From Bidens hawaiensis (Eukaryota; Streptophyta; Magnoliopsida; Asterales; Asteraceae), in contig JAIQDT010001736.1 of the NCBI GenBank assembly GCA_021521415.1, forward strand, positions 62,001 through 126,000: a stretch of 64,000 nucleotides of DNA, in the 5' to 3' direction. A model generated the notes under the pieces. The model had not been told where the DNA came from, did no database searches, and saw only the letters and a list, made by a program, of their open reading frames with translations. Positions 1 to 11,589 of the stretch are shown piece after piece (within the stretch, counting starts at the first letter, position 1; every line of letters starts with the position of its first letter). Position numbers and translations under genes: made by a program.

Positions 1-239
1 CGTTAAACCATTCAAGTCATAAGATCCGGGTGGAATCGGGTATAAACCGAATCTAAAATGAGCTTAGGGATCACCCTAGCTCAGATCTGGATCGAACGGG
101 ACGATAAACGGTGAAAAACGGTGTAAAATGGGGTAAACAGCGTTTTTCCGGCCACCGCCCGGTTTTCCGGCACGGCGGCGCCGGAAAGGCGGCTGGGGTA
201 TTTAAGGATGTTAGGGAATGTCCCTGACATTCTCTGACA

Positions 240-560
240 AAACCTAACCCTAGTTCGCTAACGGGAATTAGCGAGTTAAAGGTGATTCGTTAAGGGCGAT
301 TCGTTAATTGATTCGCCTAAAGAAGCATAACGAACTAGCTCTAGTTCGTATCCGATTCGTTAAGGGAAAAGAGTAACGAATTACCCTTGATTCGTATAGC
401 CAGTTCGTTAGAAGAAGATAACGAATTAGAAGGTCCAATTCGTTACATGAACTGATTCGTTATAAGGTCCAGTTCATTTAATAACTAGTTCGTGAAAGGG
501 TTCAATTCGTTACAGAACTAGTTCTCTAAGATAAGCCAATTCGTTATGAACCAGTAACGA
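240..560. repeat. Cluster of TTCGTTA / TTCGCTA motifs in LTR F1
   Basis: About 13 exact copies of TTCGTTA or TTCGCTA, or their reverse complements, occur in about 320 bp, plus several near copies. By chance, with equal base frequencies, fewer than 0.1 would be expected. The same words fill the noncoding parts of Sireviruses A and B in this window. The corresponding part of the other family-F LTR (59440-59830) carries a different word, GCGAACTTA. Confidence 0.8.
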
Positions 561-1215
561 ATTAGAAGTTTAATGGAATGACAAGAACAGTCCCTGGACT
601 TAGAAAAGAATGAATTAATTACAAGAAAGCCCTTGAACTTCTAAGTTAGTTAATTAAATAATGATTCAAAATTCTAATGGAAAATGTGACAAGAACAGCT
701 CGACCCCAGCCAGGGGCTCTGCCCCTTGAACCCTGCTAGGGGTTGCCGCCCCTAGACCCCGCTGCCAGGGGTGCTGCCCCCGGACCTCCGTTCGTTGAGG
801 GTTATAATTAGATTAGAAATGCGAGATGAGTAGTGATAATTAATTGATGCATGTAATTATTATACAGTTAGCCGAGCCCAACTGAAGATAGGGAATAACT
901 ATTAACAGTGAACGTAACCGACTTCAGGTATTTTTCTAGCCCCATTCCTTGTTATGTTTTCGGGGCTGTGTGCATACTCGATGTAATTAGTTAATACACT
1001 TATCATAAGTGATAAGTGTATGCCATATATGTGTTATGTGAAATGTATGAATGGTTTCTTGCCAGTACATGAACGATCTTCGGAATTGCATGTACTTCCA
1101 GGAAATGGTTGATGTTATATGTTTGTTGTAAGATTAAGAATGAATGATGTATGTATGTGTGAAACTTACGATTATGTATATAGAAAGTATGTTAAGGAGG
1201 TATGGAAGGAAGGGT

Positions 1216-1374
1216 ACCGGACCCTAATAATATCCGAGGATGGAGGGTGACCGGACCCTAATAATATCCGAGGATGGAGGGTACCGGACCCTAATAATAT
1301 CCAAGGATGGAGGGTACCGGACCCTAATAATATCCGAGGATAGAGGGTACCGGACCCTAATAATATCCGAGGTA
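1216..1374. repeat. 33-bp minisatellite inside LTR F1
   Basis: Five head-to-tail copies begin with ACCGGACCC at 1216, 1250, 1283, 1316 and 1349. Spacing is 33 bp (one step is 34). Each copy contains CCCTAATAATATCC. The reverse complement of this unit is repeated at 58740-58922 in the other family-F LTR, so the array is an old component of the LTR. Confidence 0.85.
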
Positions 1375-1806
1375 TGTAGGGCGAATGCTCTTTATAATGT
1401 AAGGCTAGTTATGAATGTATATGAAAGAACGATGGACATGTTATGTATGTAATTCGTACCTACGGGCACGTATATGTGTATGTAAAATAAGTTATGTGAT
1501 TAACTAGAACTCACTCAGCGTAGCTGACTTTTTGTATGCACACAGGCAAATAGGTTGAGGCAGCTGGCGTGATTGAAGACACATGGCATAGAATCGAAGA
1601 TACTGGCATCACGAAGAAATGTGGTGATGTTTTAAAGACTATGTTTTGTTTTAAATGACTATTTTTTATAAGACAAGATTGAAGGTTATGTAAGATATTA
1701 TGGTTGAAGTTTTATATTCCGCGTAAAGTTTTAATTAACTCTGATTTGTAGAACTATGTTTATGAGTAAATCCAACACCTAGGGCTACCGGTAACGGGGC
1801 CTTACA

Positions 1807-1984
1807 ATTCTGCACTTCGACCTCATTGAGAGCATCTCAATAAATCTTGGTCAAGTATTGGAGACCCTACAACAATAAAAAGGCATGATCAATATAATAA
1901 TTACCTACGACTAACGAAAGTTACATGATCCTAACCTGGATGAGGAATGGCTTGGCATTATCAAAGTTGAGTGAGCTAGCAGTG
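1807..1984 (-). pseudogene. Possible host exon-intron-exon fragment between two LTRs
   Basis: On the minus strand this 178-bp island reads as a short open stretch ending in CAG at a GTTAGG donor-like site, then an AT-rich segment ending in TTGTTGTAG (acceptor-like), then a second stretch open except for one TGA. It lies exactly between the end of LTR F1 and the start of LTR D, so it could be unique sequence that both elements landed in. The protein fragment is too short to identify. It could equally be an unrecognised transposon remnant. Confidence 0.3.
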
Positions 1985-2540
1985 TGTAACACCCCGGCTA
2001 AAGCGGAATACGCCCGAGTGGGACATACAAATTGCCCAAAACACATGTGACACTATTAAGTGATAATAATATCATCAATTCATTCAAAACCATGTACACA
2101 AGTTGTTCCATAAAACAAATACAAAGGAAAGAAATAAAGCACATGACTTCTTTGTTTATTATTGAAACAACCAAACTTCTAGTGACTTCATCCGTTTCAT
2201 CCTCTAATAATGGTACCAGTAACATATATATAAAATAATGTCAACTAACTTACTAGTTGGTGAGTCACACAGTTCAAATACTACATAAAAACCATACAAT
2301 TCCATGAAAACTTGTGAAAAGCACATATGGGTTCTTTATACTAGAAACAAAGGTCTTGAGTGTCAAGAATAAATGAAGGTCTTTTCCAGTAGGGATTGTG
2401 CACCAACGTACTTAGATCGGAGTCCCTTTTCCACTAGAAACAATGGTACATGAGTGCAAAGAGGGGCGTATGATCATACTTATCGAAGAAATCCATAAAG
2501 TAAGCACACAAGTCCATGATGCGAATTGTAGTTTGTAAAT
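1985..2540 (-). repeat. Gypsy-type LTR fragment (element D), cut by Sirevirus A
   Basis: It begins TGTAACACCCCGGCTAAAGC, the same kind of terminus as chromovirus E (TGTAACACCCCGTAACCGC), and both have a TAGTTGGTGAGT block 250-300 bp further in. It is therefore probably a related gypsy LTR in the same minus orientation. It is broken at 2541 by the 3' LTR of Sirevirus A, and its remainder is not in the window. Two overlapping short open frames on opposite strands (about 2000-2238) look like chance. Confidence 0.6.
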
Positions 2541-3028
2541 TGTTGGAACCCGATTAACTCTCGTATCAATCTAATAACTATAACACTAACAGATCTCAGA
2601 TCTGGGGATAATCGATTAATACGTTTATATAGATCTAGCTCATAATTACCTTAGATTCAGTGTTGTATGTGTTTATATATTATCAGTAGTTTGTATAATT
2701 TTAGGTTGAAGATCGAGAGAGCGATTGGACTGGGATTCGATAATTAAACTCTCAAAACTTTTTAATTAACAGTGAACAGTGTTCACTATATATAGAAGAC
2801 ACTACTTCGTTACATACATTAATTAGACGAAACACCCCCTGATTCGTTAACATCCCCTAACAAATCAGGAGGGAATACACTTAATGTCTTAGTTCGCTAA
2901 CATCCCCTAGCGAACTAGACTTTACACATAACGAACTAGATAATAATTAATCTAATTATTACATTAAATAATAAACAAAACATTAATGACAATTACAAAG
3001 ACTCAAGACGCAAAACCGTGCACTAACA
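2541..3028 (-). repeat. 3' LTR of Sirevirus A
   Basis: It starts TGTTGGAACCCGATTAAC and ends GTGCACTAACA, giving the canonical TG...CA; length is 488 bp. It matches the LTRs of Sirevirus B (555 bp), which have extra copies of the hairpin block. A TATA-like element near 2775-2785 sits next to an inverted repeat GTGAAC/GTTCAC. TTCGTTA/TTCGCTA words lie at 2800-2940, which is U3 in the element's minus orientation. The left flank TAAAT would be the target duplication, but its partner is not in the window. Confidence 0.85.
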
Positions 3029-3041
3029 GACACCCCCTCGT
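3029..3041 (-). promoter_or_regulatory. Polypurine tract of Sirevirus A
   Basis: Read on the minus strand this is ACGAGGGGGTGTC, directly next to the 3' LTR. This is where plus-strand DNA synthesis would be primed. The same sequence abuts the 3' LTR of B at 23931-23943. Confidence 0.75.
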
Positions 3042-3062
3042 CTTGAGCTCTTTGTCTTTCAA

Positions 3063-6000
3063 TTATTTGAAGCGCTTGGACTGCCAGTCTCTGCAACTAT
3101 AAATTCCATGCTCATGACACACACAAACAACTCGTTGGAATTGCATAAGCAGGTCATAGTCTACTTGGCGCTCGAACTCTGCTTCCTGTTGAGCACGTCA
3201 TTGTCTGTCTCTGATAAATTAACCAACCACATCGGGTAGATTATCTTGATGAGCTCAGTCTTCAGTCCTCTACCAAGAACAATGACGGCCTCACCAGTAC
3301 GATTGTCATAGTACCAACGGTTGAATGAGAGATGCATGTCTTGAGGCATCGTCTTCACATGAACCTGCTTCATTGTCTTTGGCGGCTTCACCTTCAGGAC
3401 AAGTTTTCTCCAGCCAGTCCTCGGATCAATCTCGTCAATACGCTTACGTCTTGGGACCTGGGGTTTGAAAAACTTGAAGCCATGATTGACGTCGAACAGT
3501 AAGTGTTGATGGAACCACTCAGCTGTTCGGTAACCCCCACGATTGATAAATGGACGTCTCGCGAGGGTACGAACATCCCACCGCGGTAATGTCAGAACGT
3601 CCCTTATCTTTCATAGTACTGGATCCCCTTCTCCCATTTGATTATACATACTTTAAGCTCAGAATCATGCAACCAGGAGACAATATCACCATGTACCTTG
3701 GAAACAGTCTTGAAGGAGGTCACTTGATTTGCTTTGACCCATGCAGCAGCTGTGTCTTTCCGTTCTCGATCAACATATCGATACGCACTAATAATTTTAC
3801 CCACTTTCTGACGTTTAAACCATCGTGCAATATCATCATCCGTTATGAATTCAAGTGAGTGAAATGTCCGCTTACACTTCAAGATCTTTTCCAACTCATC
3901 CTCAGTTTCTTTAAACGTTTGCTCATCGAATACTGGAGCACCTTGATCAACATTAGTCTGTTGAAACAAGTCAGGGTACTCCTCAGCAGTGACGTCTTCC
4001 ATCTCAATATCCTCGTCTTCATAAATAAAATCCGTATTCATTTGAATAGACGGAATCATCTTCTAAACCTTCCTCATTCACCACCTCAACATCTGGCTCA
4101 GTTTCTAACACAGTTAATTGTTCGTCATTAAGCCCAAGCAGTATGGAACTATGCTCCCGTGTCAGAGATCTTTCCACAAACTCACCAACCTCTATTTCAT
4201 CCCTGTTCACCACACTTTTAACTACCCCCGATCCATCCACAAATATCACAGTATTAGCTGCAATCATCTCAATTGGCTTAGCAGCAGTTGGATCTTGATA
4301 TATGATAATCTGTTTACCTGAGTCTTCACCGCCACTAGTACCAGCACCGGAAGATGAACCATGCGATTGTTTAGGCTCACCTCCTGCACCAGACTCATCA
4401 GGGTCTTTATCATCATCTTTGATTTTCTTCAGGGCATCTTCTTTGCATGTCAGTTGAAGGATTAACTCCTCTTGTTCCTTTAATTTCACCCCCTGAGACT
4501 CAACAATCGTACGCAACGACTTAGTCTCTTTCTGACAAAATGAGATATAACTCATCAACCGTCGTTGATTCTCCATAAGTCTTTCTTGGTTCTGACGATC
4601 AGCTGCCATTTGGTTTTCATAAAGATGTAGAAGATTCAGCAGCATCTCAGTATGACGGTTTGATGGCATGTTATACAGAGATGGATGAACTGGTTGGATT
4701 GGACCTTGAGGTCGAGTGATTCAGATAAATGAGACATCACTTAGAGGTGGTGAAGTAGGAGGACGAGGAGGAGGAGGCCTCATTGAGGGTGTTGAAGGGA
4801 CAGTAGATAATGTAGCAGGAGGCCTTGGAATCTTAGATAACGCCATTTGAGGGATTAAACCGAGCCTTTCATGTGACACCATCGTCGTTGTCAATGTAAG
4901 CATCAGAGTGCTAGTAGTTGGCGGCACTGCCGAGCGTTGAGGCGTTGATTGACGTGGTGGTGGAACCCCAAAAATTACCCCAGCCCCCTCTGAAACACGT
5001 CTCTTCTTTGATGTCTCACCAGTTGCCACTGCTTTCCCTTTCCGTTTCCTTTCTTGTTGAACTGCAATGGTGGTAGCTAAAGCAACATTGACTGCCTTTT
5101 GTTGCTCTTGAAAAGCAGCATTACCAGCTCCACCATTACCATCATTATCATCATCATTTCCACCATCATCGTTCCCACCTTCTCCCCCTTCACGCTCGGA
5201 ATCCGAATCGTCATGGATCCAACGTTCATTAGGAGGACATACATAATTCGGATTGATTAGATGACCAATCATCCGTTTATTTTGTGGCTTCTCCTTTCTA
5301 TAAGTTAACATTCGATGCACAGTTTCAGCTGTCATGTGTTCCATATGAAGTACATCATTCACCAACGTCTGATCAATAGCCAAATTCGGAATTAAATCTT
5401 GAATAATCAGCTGTAGAAAGCGAGGATACATCAAGAACTTCTTTGAGTGAAGTGTTTGCTGAACTTGTTCTGTCAAATGGTCGAAGACTAACTCTGAGAT
5501 ATTAAATGGCTTGTTCAGAATCAAAGCAACAAAAGCTGACTGCAAGCTAAGTCTACATTCGTCAAACCCACCACGACGACCACTCATATAATGAAGTAGA
5601 ACATGTAGAAGATACTTGTATGGTGGACACAACCCGTTCTTGTTCAACATAGACTTATTAATGTCGCCACCATAACGCAAGCGTGTGAATAAACCTCTAA
5701 CCAGCGGCCTATCGAATTCACTTGGGTTGTTATCATTATCATCAAATTGAAGTACACGGCGAATAACCTCAACATCAATCGTAATTGGGGTTTGATTGAT
5801 TGTAGCTCGAATGTATTTATCGTCTTCAACATATTCAGCTGTGTTCCAAAATTGCCTGATAATACTCAGATACACTTTAGGTCTAGCAGTTGCAGCATAG
5901 TGTATCACTGAGCGTCGTAAGAAGGCTAACATATCCCCAAACAAATCCACATTTGCCACATCTTGATTCACGTAAGCACAGATATTATGTTTCTTGTCAA

Positions 6001-6100
6001 ATGGTAGTAAAATAACATCGTCTTGTTGCTCTTGTTGTGGTGGTTGAACTTGTTGCCATTGATCGGCAATTGGTGGATCTTGATTTACTTGATCAACCAT
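3063..6100 (-). pseudogene. Third ORF of Sirevirus A (env-position protein), broken
   Basis: The start at 6098-6100 matches the start in copy B; the open frame runs 21 codons further upstream only because of a one-base change. The predicted protein has an N-terminal globular domain (about residues 30-240, with motifs HNICAYVNQD, IRQFW, LQSAFVALILN, YPRFLQ), an acidic Gly/Asn/Asp linker, a Pro-rich stretch, a coiled coil (around SYISFCQKETKSLR), and two further folded-looking regions ending near NRWYYDNRTGEA. I see no signal peptide or membrane segment, so 'envelope' is only positional. Lesions relative to copy B: TGA at 4721-4723, frameshift near 4040-4065, one-base deletion near 3606, small deletion near 3170. 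Function unknown. Confidence 0.75.
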
Positions 6101-6279
6101 GTTTAATGTATAAATATAAACAAATATGAGAAATGTGAAGACGTAATATGTATTAAACATCAATATATTTCTAGTTATTTATAAATGGTGTATATTCAGT
6201 GTCAAAAGATATGTGTATTTAATTTATTTACGCGTTTAGACAATTTAAATACTTTAATTATTTAATTAAAATTGAATGT

Positions 6280-6500
6280 CATTCGTTAAATATCTCACTG
6301 ATTCGTTACAATACAATAACGAATCGTGCGATTCTCTATTAGGTAAATAAGCCAACAAAGTAGTCTTAGCGAATTACTATTCAAAATGACGAACTAAGGA
6401 TCTAGTTCATTATACTTTTAACGAATTCACTTCTTCGCTAAGCTAGTTTGTATATGTCCTTAACGAATTGGACACGAAACAGTTCCAATTCGCTAAGGAG
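6280..6500. repeat. TTCGTTA/TTCGCTA cluster inside the candidate leader intron of A
   Basis: About eight copies of the words (for example TTCGTTA near 6294, TTAGCGAATT near 6367, TTAACGAATT near 6480) lie between the putative intron donor and the start of the third ORF. The homologous cluster in B is at 42239-42490. Confidence 0.7.
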
Positions 6501-7091
6501 AACGAATGGTCCATTAATTAGACTTAATCTTTGACCTTCAAATTCAAAGTCAAAATTGCGATGAACACAGATAGTCAACAATATGAACCCAGAAGCAATT
6601 TGTCCATAACTATCGTTGAATCATCAAGACAATGAACGTGTTGAACTCGGAAACATACAATGAAGCTCATGGTGATGAGATTGAGACTCAAAACCCAGAG
6701 ATACTGAGGTTAACCGGAGCAAACAGAAACTCCGAAACTATGTAAACATAATCAACCCGGCAAACTATAATCAAACTTCGATTAAAGTCCACCAAGGGTA
6801 TCGAAATCACATTCTGATTACATTGAAATATTGATAATCTATATTATCACAATGGTGCATAAACAAATCAGGATTTAAAGGCTCAGAAAACCCTTAGAAC
6901 ATAATTTGTCTATCAAATCACACTCATTTTTGACGAAAAACATATCGCTGTGACCATCTATACCTGAGAAACACAAAGATATCCTTGAAATGTCGAAATA
7001 TGAAAGTCGAGATTTCAGAGAAAATTTTAAATATGGTGACTTTAGGGTGAAGAAAGAAGACGACAGTGAAGGACTGTTCGTGTTTCTTGTC

Positions 7092-7100
7092 CTATATAAC
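7092..7100 (-). promoter_or_regulatory. Internal TATA box before third ORF, Sirevirus A
   Basis: The minus strand reads GTTATATAGG, followed about 30 nt downstream by a pyrimidine-rich TCCTTCACTGTCGTCTTC, a typical plant start region. A donor-like CAG/GTATAG lies at 6963. In copy B the same TATA (43075-43084), pyrimidine region and donor (42949) are preserved, and B also has an acceptor TTTATACAG just before the start codon. In A that acceptor reads CAT instead of CAG. Confidence 0.45.
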
Positions 7101-7129
7101 TTAACACGCTACCCGAGGTACACAGTGTA

Positions 7130-7360
7130 CGAATTACGCAATTCGTTTGAATTTTAAATAACGAATTAGCTAATTTGCTATTCCAGTTCGTTACCTTTGG
7201 GTAGCGAACAAGCCGTGATTCGTTAAATATGTATAACGAAGAAGGGATGATTCGTTACAGAGTGCGGAAGCGAATTAGGTGAGCGAACTAGAAATCAGTT
7301 CGCTAGAGAATCACCAAGTTCGTTATCCATAATTAGCGAAGTAGCTTTTAACGAATTACT
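7130..7360. repeat. Motif array upstream of the internal promoter, Sirevirus A
   Basis: About ten exact TTCGTTA/TTCGCTA words, in both orientations, lie in 230 bp immediately upstream (in element sense) of the internal TATA box. The LTR promoter of the family is preceded by the same words. Copy B: 43120-43380. Confidence 0.75.
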
Positions 7361-9218
7361 AACATTATTTAGTTTTAAATTAAATAATTAAATGAATTAA
7401 ATAATGAATAAATCAAATTTTAATTTAAAGGCTTTACAGAGAACCGTTTTATCACGATAACTGAATACCTTAAAAACCGTTTCATTTTTACGAAACATAA
7501 CTTAAAATCATTAAATAATATGTAAAGTACGAAAAATAAAATATTTTTGGTATTTTGTAAAAAATTAAAGAATGTATTTACAAAAGAATATCCGAATTAG
7601 AAAATAGACAATCTTTTTGTGTTTTTCAATGATTTATCAAAAACAGTACATATTTTTGTGTTTTTGTTGAGTTTGAGCAGAGAATCATATTGACCAAAAT
7701 GCCCTTCCATCACAGTTTTATATTTCAGCAATATTATGACTGGCGTTAAGTCGGTCATTGATATTGTTGTCCACTTAAATCTTATAACAAACATTCGAGC
7801 ATTATTGTGATATGATTTTTTGTTCAATTAGCGCACAGAATATCAGAAACTATCAGCCCCTAATCTCGGTTCAAGCTTAATTTGATTTTTGCCAAATCAC
7901 CCCAACTTGACTTAAAACATTTTAATGTTGATCAAAATTAGAAACCTTTTGAATATTTGAGCAATGCATCAGGTTTCCTTTACTGTGAGTGAGTATGCAC
8001 GAGTCCAACTGTCGGCTTACATACATTGTATCCCCTGGGGTCCGTTTCTTATTGGTATTGAGACGCACGCAAGGGAGGAACAATTGTATGACTAACAGCG
8101 GATTTTGATCAAGTTAGTAATTTAGATTGTATAGAGTACAGTAGTGATCAAGTTTAATGACTTTGGGTTTGCTCTAAGAAGAGAGTGAAATATTCATGCT
8201 TGTGAATACATTGATGGTTATACCGCATAAAGACTCACAGTGTCCAGAATCCTAACGCTTGTTATTTTCTTTATTATATATCCGGGTGATCAACAATGAT
8301 AAGGCTTGAGTATGATCGGTTATTACATTTCTGCCATCTTCACCGAGAATTTTGCTAGAGACTAACACCTCTTTCAATTTTGCTTTTCTTTAAATTTATA
8401 TCAACTACTTTACTCTAGCAGCTTGTTTAAGACTTATCAATGCACCAATGATTAAGCACACAGTCTTTTAAGCTTATTTCTTTCTGGATTTGGGGTCAAA
8501 TAATCAATGTACTATCATTTTCTCTTTTTGCTTCAAAAACTCATAATTTGAGGAGCATAAAATAAAGTGATTTAAAAATTGCCCCAGTTAATTTAAGTAC
8601 ATAAATTAATGGCTATCCTATCCATCTACAAGTAGAGAATAGGACCAAAACATGCAAGCACGCTTCACAAACTTAAATAACTGACTAAATTCTCAGTTAA
8701 AAAATAAAGTAGAGTATTTAACAAACGCCCCAAATACTTTCTATTTGTCAGGTAAAAGGCTAACCCGAATATTTACAAGAAATTATCAGGACCAAACATA
8801 TACAGGTATATGTTCTTCGAAATAGAAGTAAATGACATAATTTTCAGCGATCATAAGCAAAAATCTTTTTGATTTTTCTCTTTACAAACTAAAAACACAA
8901 TCTTTTTGTCTTTTTCGGATTTTTCTTTACAACAACAAGAAAATTCACATTCTTTTTGACTTTTTCAGAAATTTTTATGTACAAACAGAAATCACAATTT
9001 TTTTTGGAATTTTCTAATTTTAAAATGTTTTTGGTTTTTCAGATATTAAAATAAAACAAGAAAGAACAATATTTTTGATTTTTCTATGTTTTCTAGTGTT
9101 TTTGGGTTTTATCTATACACACTCAAAGCACAATATTTTTGTATTTTCAGGATTCACCCCCTAAAACCTAAAAACAGAATGAAATTTAAACAAGAATAAA
9201 AAATGAAAATAAAGATAA

Positions 9219-11160
9219 TCATCCTAACTTTTGGATCTCTGCAAGGGTCTTCAATCCATTTAAACCAAGCAAAAAATTAAAACGTGTTTTATCAAACGCT
9301 TTGGTAAATAGATCGGATTTTTGAAAATCAGTGTGCACATTCTCAAGATCAATTAATTTCTTTTCATAACAATCCCGTATAAAATGATATCGAATTTCGA
9401 TATGTTTCGTTTTAGAATGTTGTACGGGATTCTTGATGATACTAATAGCAGCAGAATTATCAATCAAGATGGGAGTAGTAAGAAATTTCATACCGTAGTC
9501 GCGAAGATGTTGTTGTATCCACAAAACCTGGGAACAACAACTCAAGGCTGCAACATACTCAGCTTCAGCGGTTGAAGTGGAGACCGTTGTCTGCTTCTTA
9601 CACTGCCAGGAAACAAGCCGGCTTCCTAAGAATTGACATCCTGCTGTAGTAGACTTAAAATTGATCTTGCATCCTCCATAATCTGAGTCTGGGTAAGCGG
9701 TAAGATCGAAAGTATCATCTTTGGGGTACCATAACCCGATGTCAGGATTTCCCCGTAGATATTTCAGAATACGCTTGACCGCTGCCAGGTGAGTCACTCG
9801 GGGACTAGCTTGGTACCTAGCACATAAACAAACAGCAAACATTATGTCGGGTCGAGAAGCAGTTAAATACATTAAAGAACCAATCATAGCACGATAGAGG
9901 GTCAGATCAACGGTATCCTCCAATTCATCCGGTGATAAATTGTGACCCACGGGAAGAGGAGTAGAAGGGATTTTTCCGACAGTAATCTTGAATCGGCTCA
10001 AGACATCGTTCACATATTTTGTCTGATGAATGAAGATTCCCTTCGCAGACTGATGAACCTGCAACCCTAAAAGAAAATTCATCTCTTCCATCGAACTCAT
10101 CTCGAACTTGGTCTGCATAGATTTCTTGAACTCCTTACACAATGAATCGTTTGTAGACCCAAAGATTATGTCATCAACATAAATCTGAACGAGCAGAAGA
10201 TCATCACCAATATTCTTATTAAATAGAGTGCAGTCAACAGTTCCACGTTTGAAGCCGTTATCCGTCAGATGGTCGGCGAGCGTGCCATACCAAGCTCTCG
10301 GGGCTTGATGTAGACCATATAATGCCTTGTTTAATCGGTAAACGCAGTCAGGATAATCAGGATATTCAAAGCCTGGAGGCTGTAAAACAAACACTTCCTC
10401 TTGAAGTTCACCATTGAGAAAAGCACTTTTAACATCCATTTGATACACTTTGATATTCTTGTAAGCAGCATATGCCAGGAAGATTCAAATCGACTCTAAT
10501 CTTGCAACTAGAGCATAAACCTCAGTGTAATCAATACCCTCTTGTTGATGAAAACCTTGCACCACTAAACGTGCTTTGTTTCTCACAATTACTCCACGAT
10601 CATCTTTCTTACACTTATATACCCACTTAGTCGGAATTGCCTTCTTGACTCTAGTAGGTTTGTCAATAAGATCCCAAACACCTATATGTGCAAATTGTTG
10701 TAATTCTTCATGTATAGCTTCTACCCAAGAAGGATCTTGCAGAGCCACACGAGGAGTTGTAGGCTCAACTTGAGATAGAAAACAAGTAAATTTAGCAACA
10801 GTTGCAATTTCAGATGCGTGTAAGTCAGCATGAGCACATAGAGCATTATTGTCACTTGAAGAGGCAATTTGATGTCATGTCTGAACCCCTACATCAAGAT
10901 CTCCAATAATGTTTTCTTGTGGATGATAATTATGAATCCTGAGAGTAGGATTTTCAGAAACAGCAACGTTTTCAAATAAGTTAGTATAATGTTCACCCAA
11001 TTCAGGAGATGAAACATTATCCTCATTCACAATTGCATTATCTTCGGATGAAGACGAAGGAGTATCATAATGAACAGGAGACTCATTATCAGGTTCTTCA
11101 GTTGGAACACCCAATGGATCTTCAACGACATTTGAACTGACAAACCTTGGAATTTCTAAC
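9219..11160 (-). pseudogene. RT-RNase H region of Sirevirus A pol, interrupted
   Basis: Motifs read in order on the minus strand: the start of reverse transcriptase (KKAIPTKWVYKCKKD, VQGFHQQEGIDY), [12 protein letters not shown], the catalytic YVDDIIFGS, then the copia RNase H with DSDYGGC, STAEAEYVA and the closing KHIEIRYHFIRD region. This is the polymerase and RNA-degrading part of the copia polyprotein. Two nonsense codons, at 10485-10487 and 10875-10877, are both TGA where copy B has CGA-type arginine. The frame is otherwise open to 11160, where Sirevirus B is inserted in the linker between integrase and RT; the rest of A's pol is at 51776-52074. Confidence 0.85.
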
Positions 11161-11589
11161 TGGTGGATCCCGGATTAACAGTCGATAACAATAAAACAGA
11201 TCTCAGATCAGTAGATTATCCAATTACCACTATTAAAGATCTAGCTCATAATTAACCTTGATTTAATGTTATGTATGTGTATATATTATCAATAATGTTA
11301 AGGTGAAGCTTGAGAGAGCAATTACTCAAAATTTTTCTCTATAAACTTATCTCTCAAAACTTAATTTACAGGTGAACAGTTGTTCACTATATAAAAAGGC
11401 GACCTGGTTCGCTAACATACCCTAGCGAACCAGTTTCCCCTTCGTTACATAACTTAACATAACGAACGACCCCCTGACTCGTTAACATCCCCTAACGAAT
11501 CAGGAGGGAATATATTATAATGTCATAGTTCGCTAACATCCCTAGCGAACTAGACTTAACCTTAACGAACTAGTCTTAGTTCGCTAACA
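11161..11589 (-). repeat. 3' LTR of Sirevirus B, outer part
   Basis: This is the first 429 bp of the 3' LTR. It holds the R/U5 side, the TATA region near 11388-11400 and most of the U3 hairpins. It is cut by chromovirus E exactly in the spacer of a TTCGCTA/TAGCGAA hairpin, and continues at 23807. Confidence 0.9.

Larger units (their letters stand above)
1..1806 (+). repeat. Long LTR, family F copy 1 (left end outside window)
   Basis: The right end, GGGGCCTTACA at 1796-1806, is the reverse complement of the start of the LTR at 58278 (TGTAAGGCCCC), and many internal blocks match in reverse: a 33-bp tandem repeat (1216-1374), a GC-rich block with repeated CAGGGG-type words (690-800), and a block near 1500-1560. 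It therefore belongs to the same LTR family in opposite orientation. A TATA-like TATTTAAG near 197-204 supports a + sense. The copy at 58278 is 2,269 bp, so several hundred bases of this one probably lie left of the window. No coding sequence is present; the open frame at 1240-1452 comes only from the tandem repeat. Confidence 0.8.
6101..9218 (-). other. Noncoding spacer between pol and third ORF of Sirevirus A
   Basis: This 3.1 kb stretch has no protein of the usual families. In element orientation it holds T-rich 45-50 bp degenerate repeats (9180-8870), two conserved modules (8807-8726, 8656-8578), a conserved GGGGTGATTTGG block (7913-7891), an array of TTCGTTA motifs (7360-7130), a TATA box (7100-7092), a candidate 5'UTR intron starting at 6963, and a second motif cluster (6500-6280). 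Copy B has the same organisation at 42239-45141 plus 26992-27156. A 76-codon open frame at 7827-7597 has a partial counterpart in B (43835-43614) but may simply reflect overall similarity. Confidence 0.75.

Noticed and set aside
240..560. Motif clusters read as a CRISPR-like repeat array
   Set aside because: Repeats are only 7-9 bp, occur in both orientations and have irregular spacing; the sequence is a plant LTR.
1240..1452. 70-codon open frame with repeated RTLIIS units
   Set aside because: Produced by the 33-bp minisatellite in the LTR; no sign of a gene.
6098..6163. Hydrophobic 21-residue N-terminal extension of the third ORF in Sirevirus A that looks like a signal peptide
   Set aside because: Copy B has an in-frame stop two codons before the matching Met, and the extension in A exists only because of a one-base difference. 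The shared start is at 6100.
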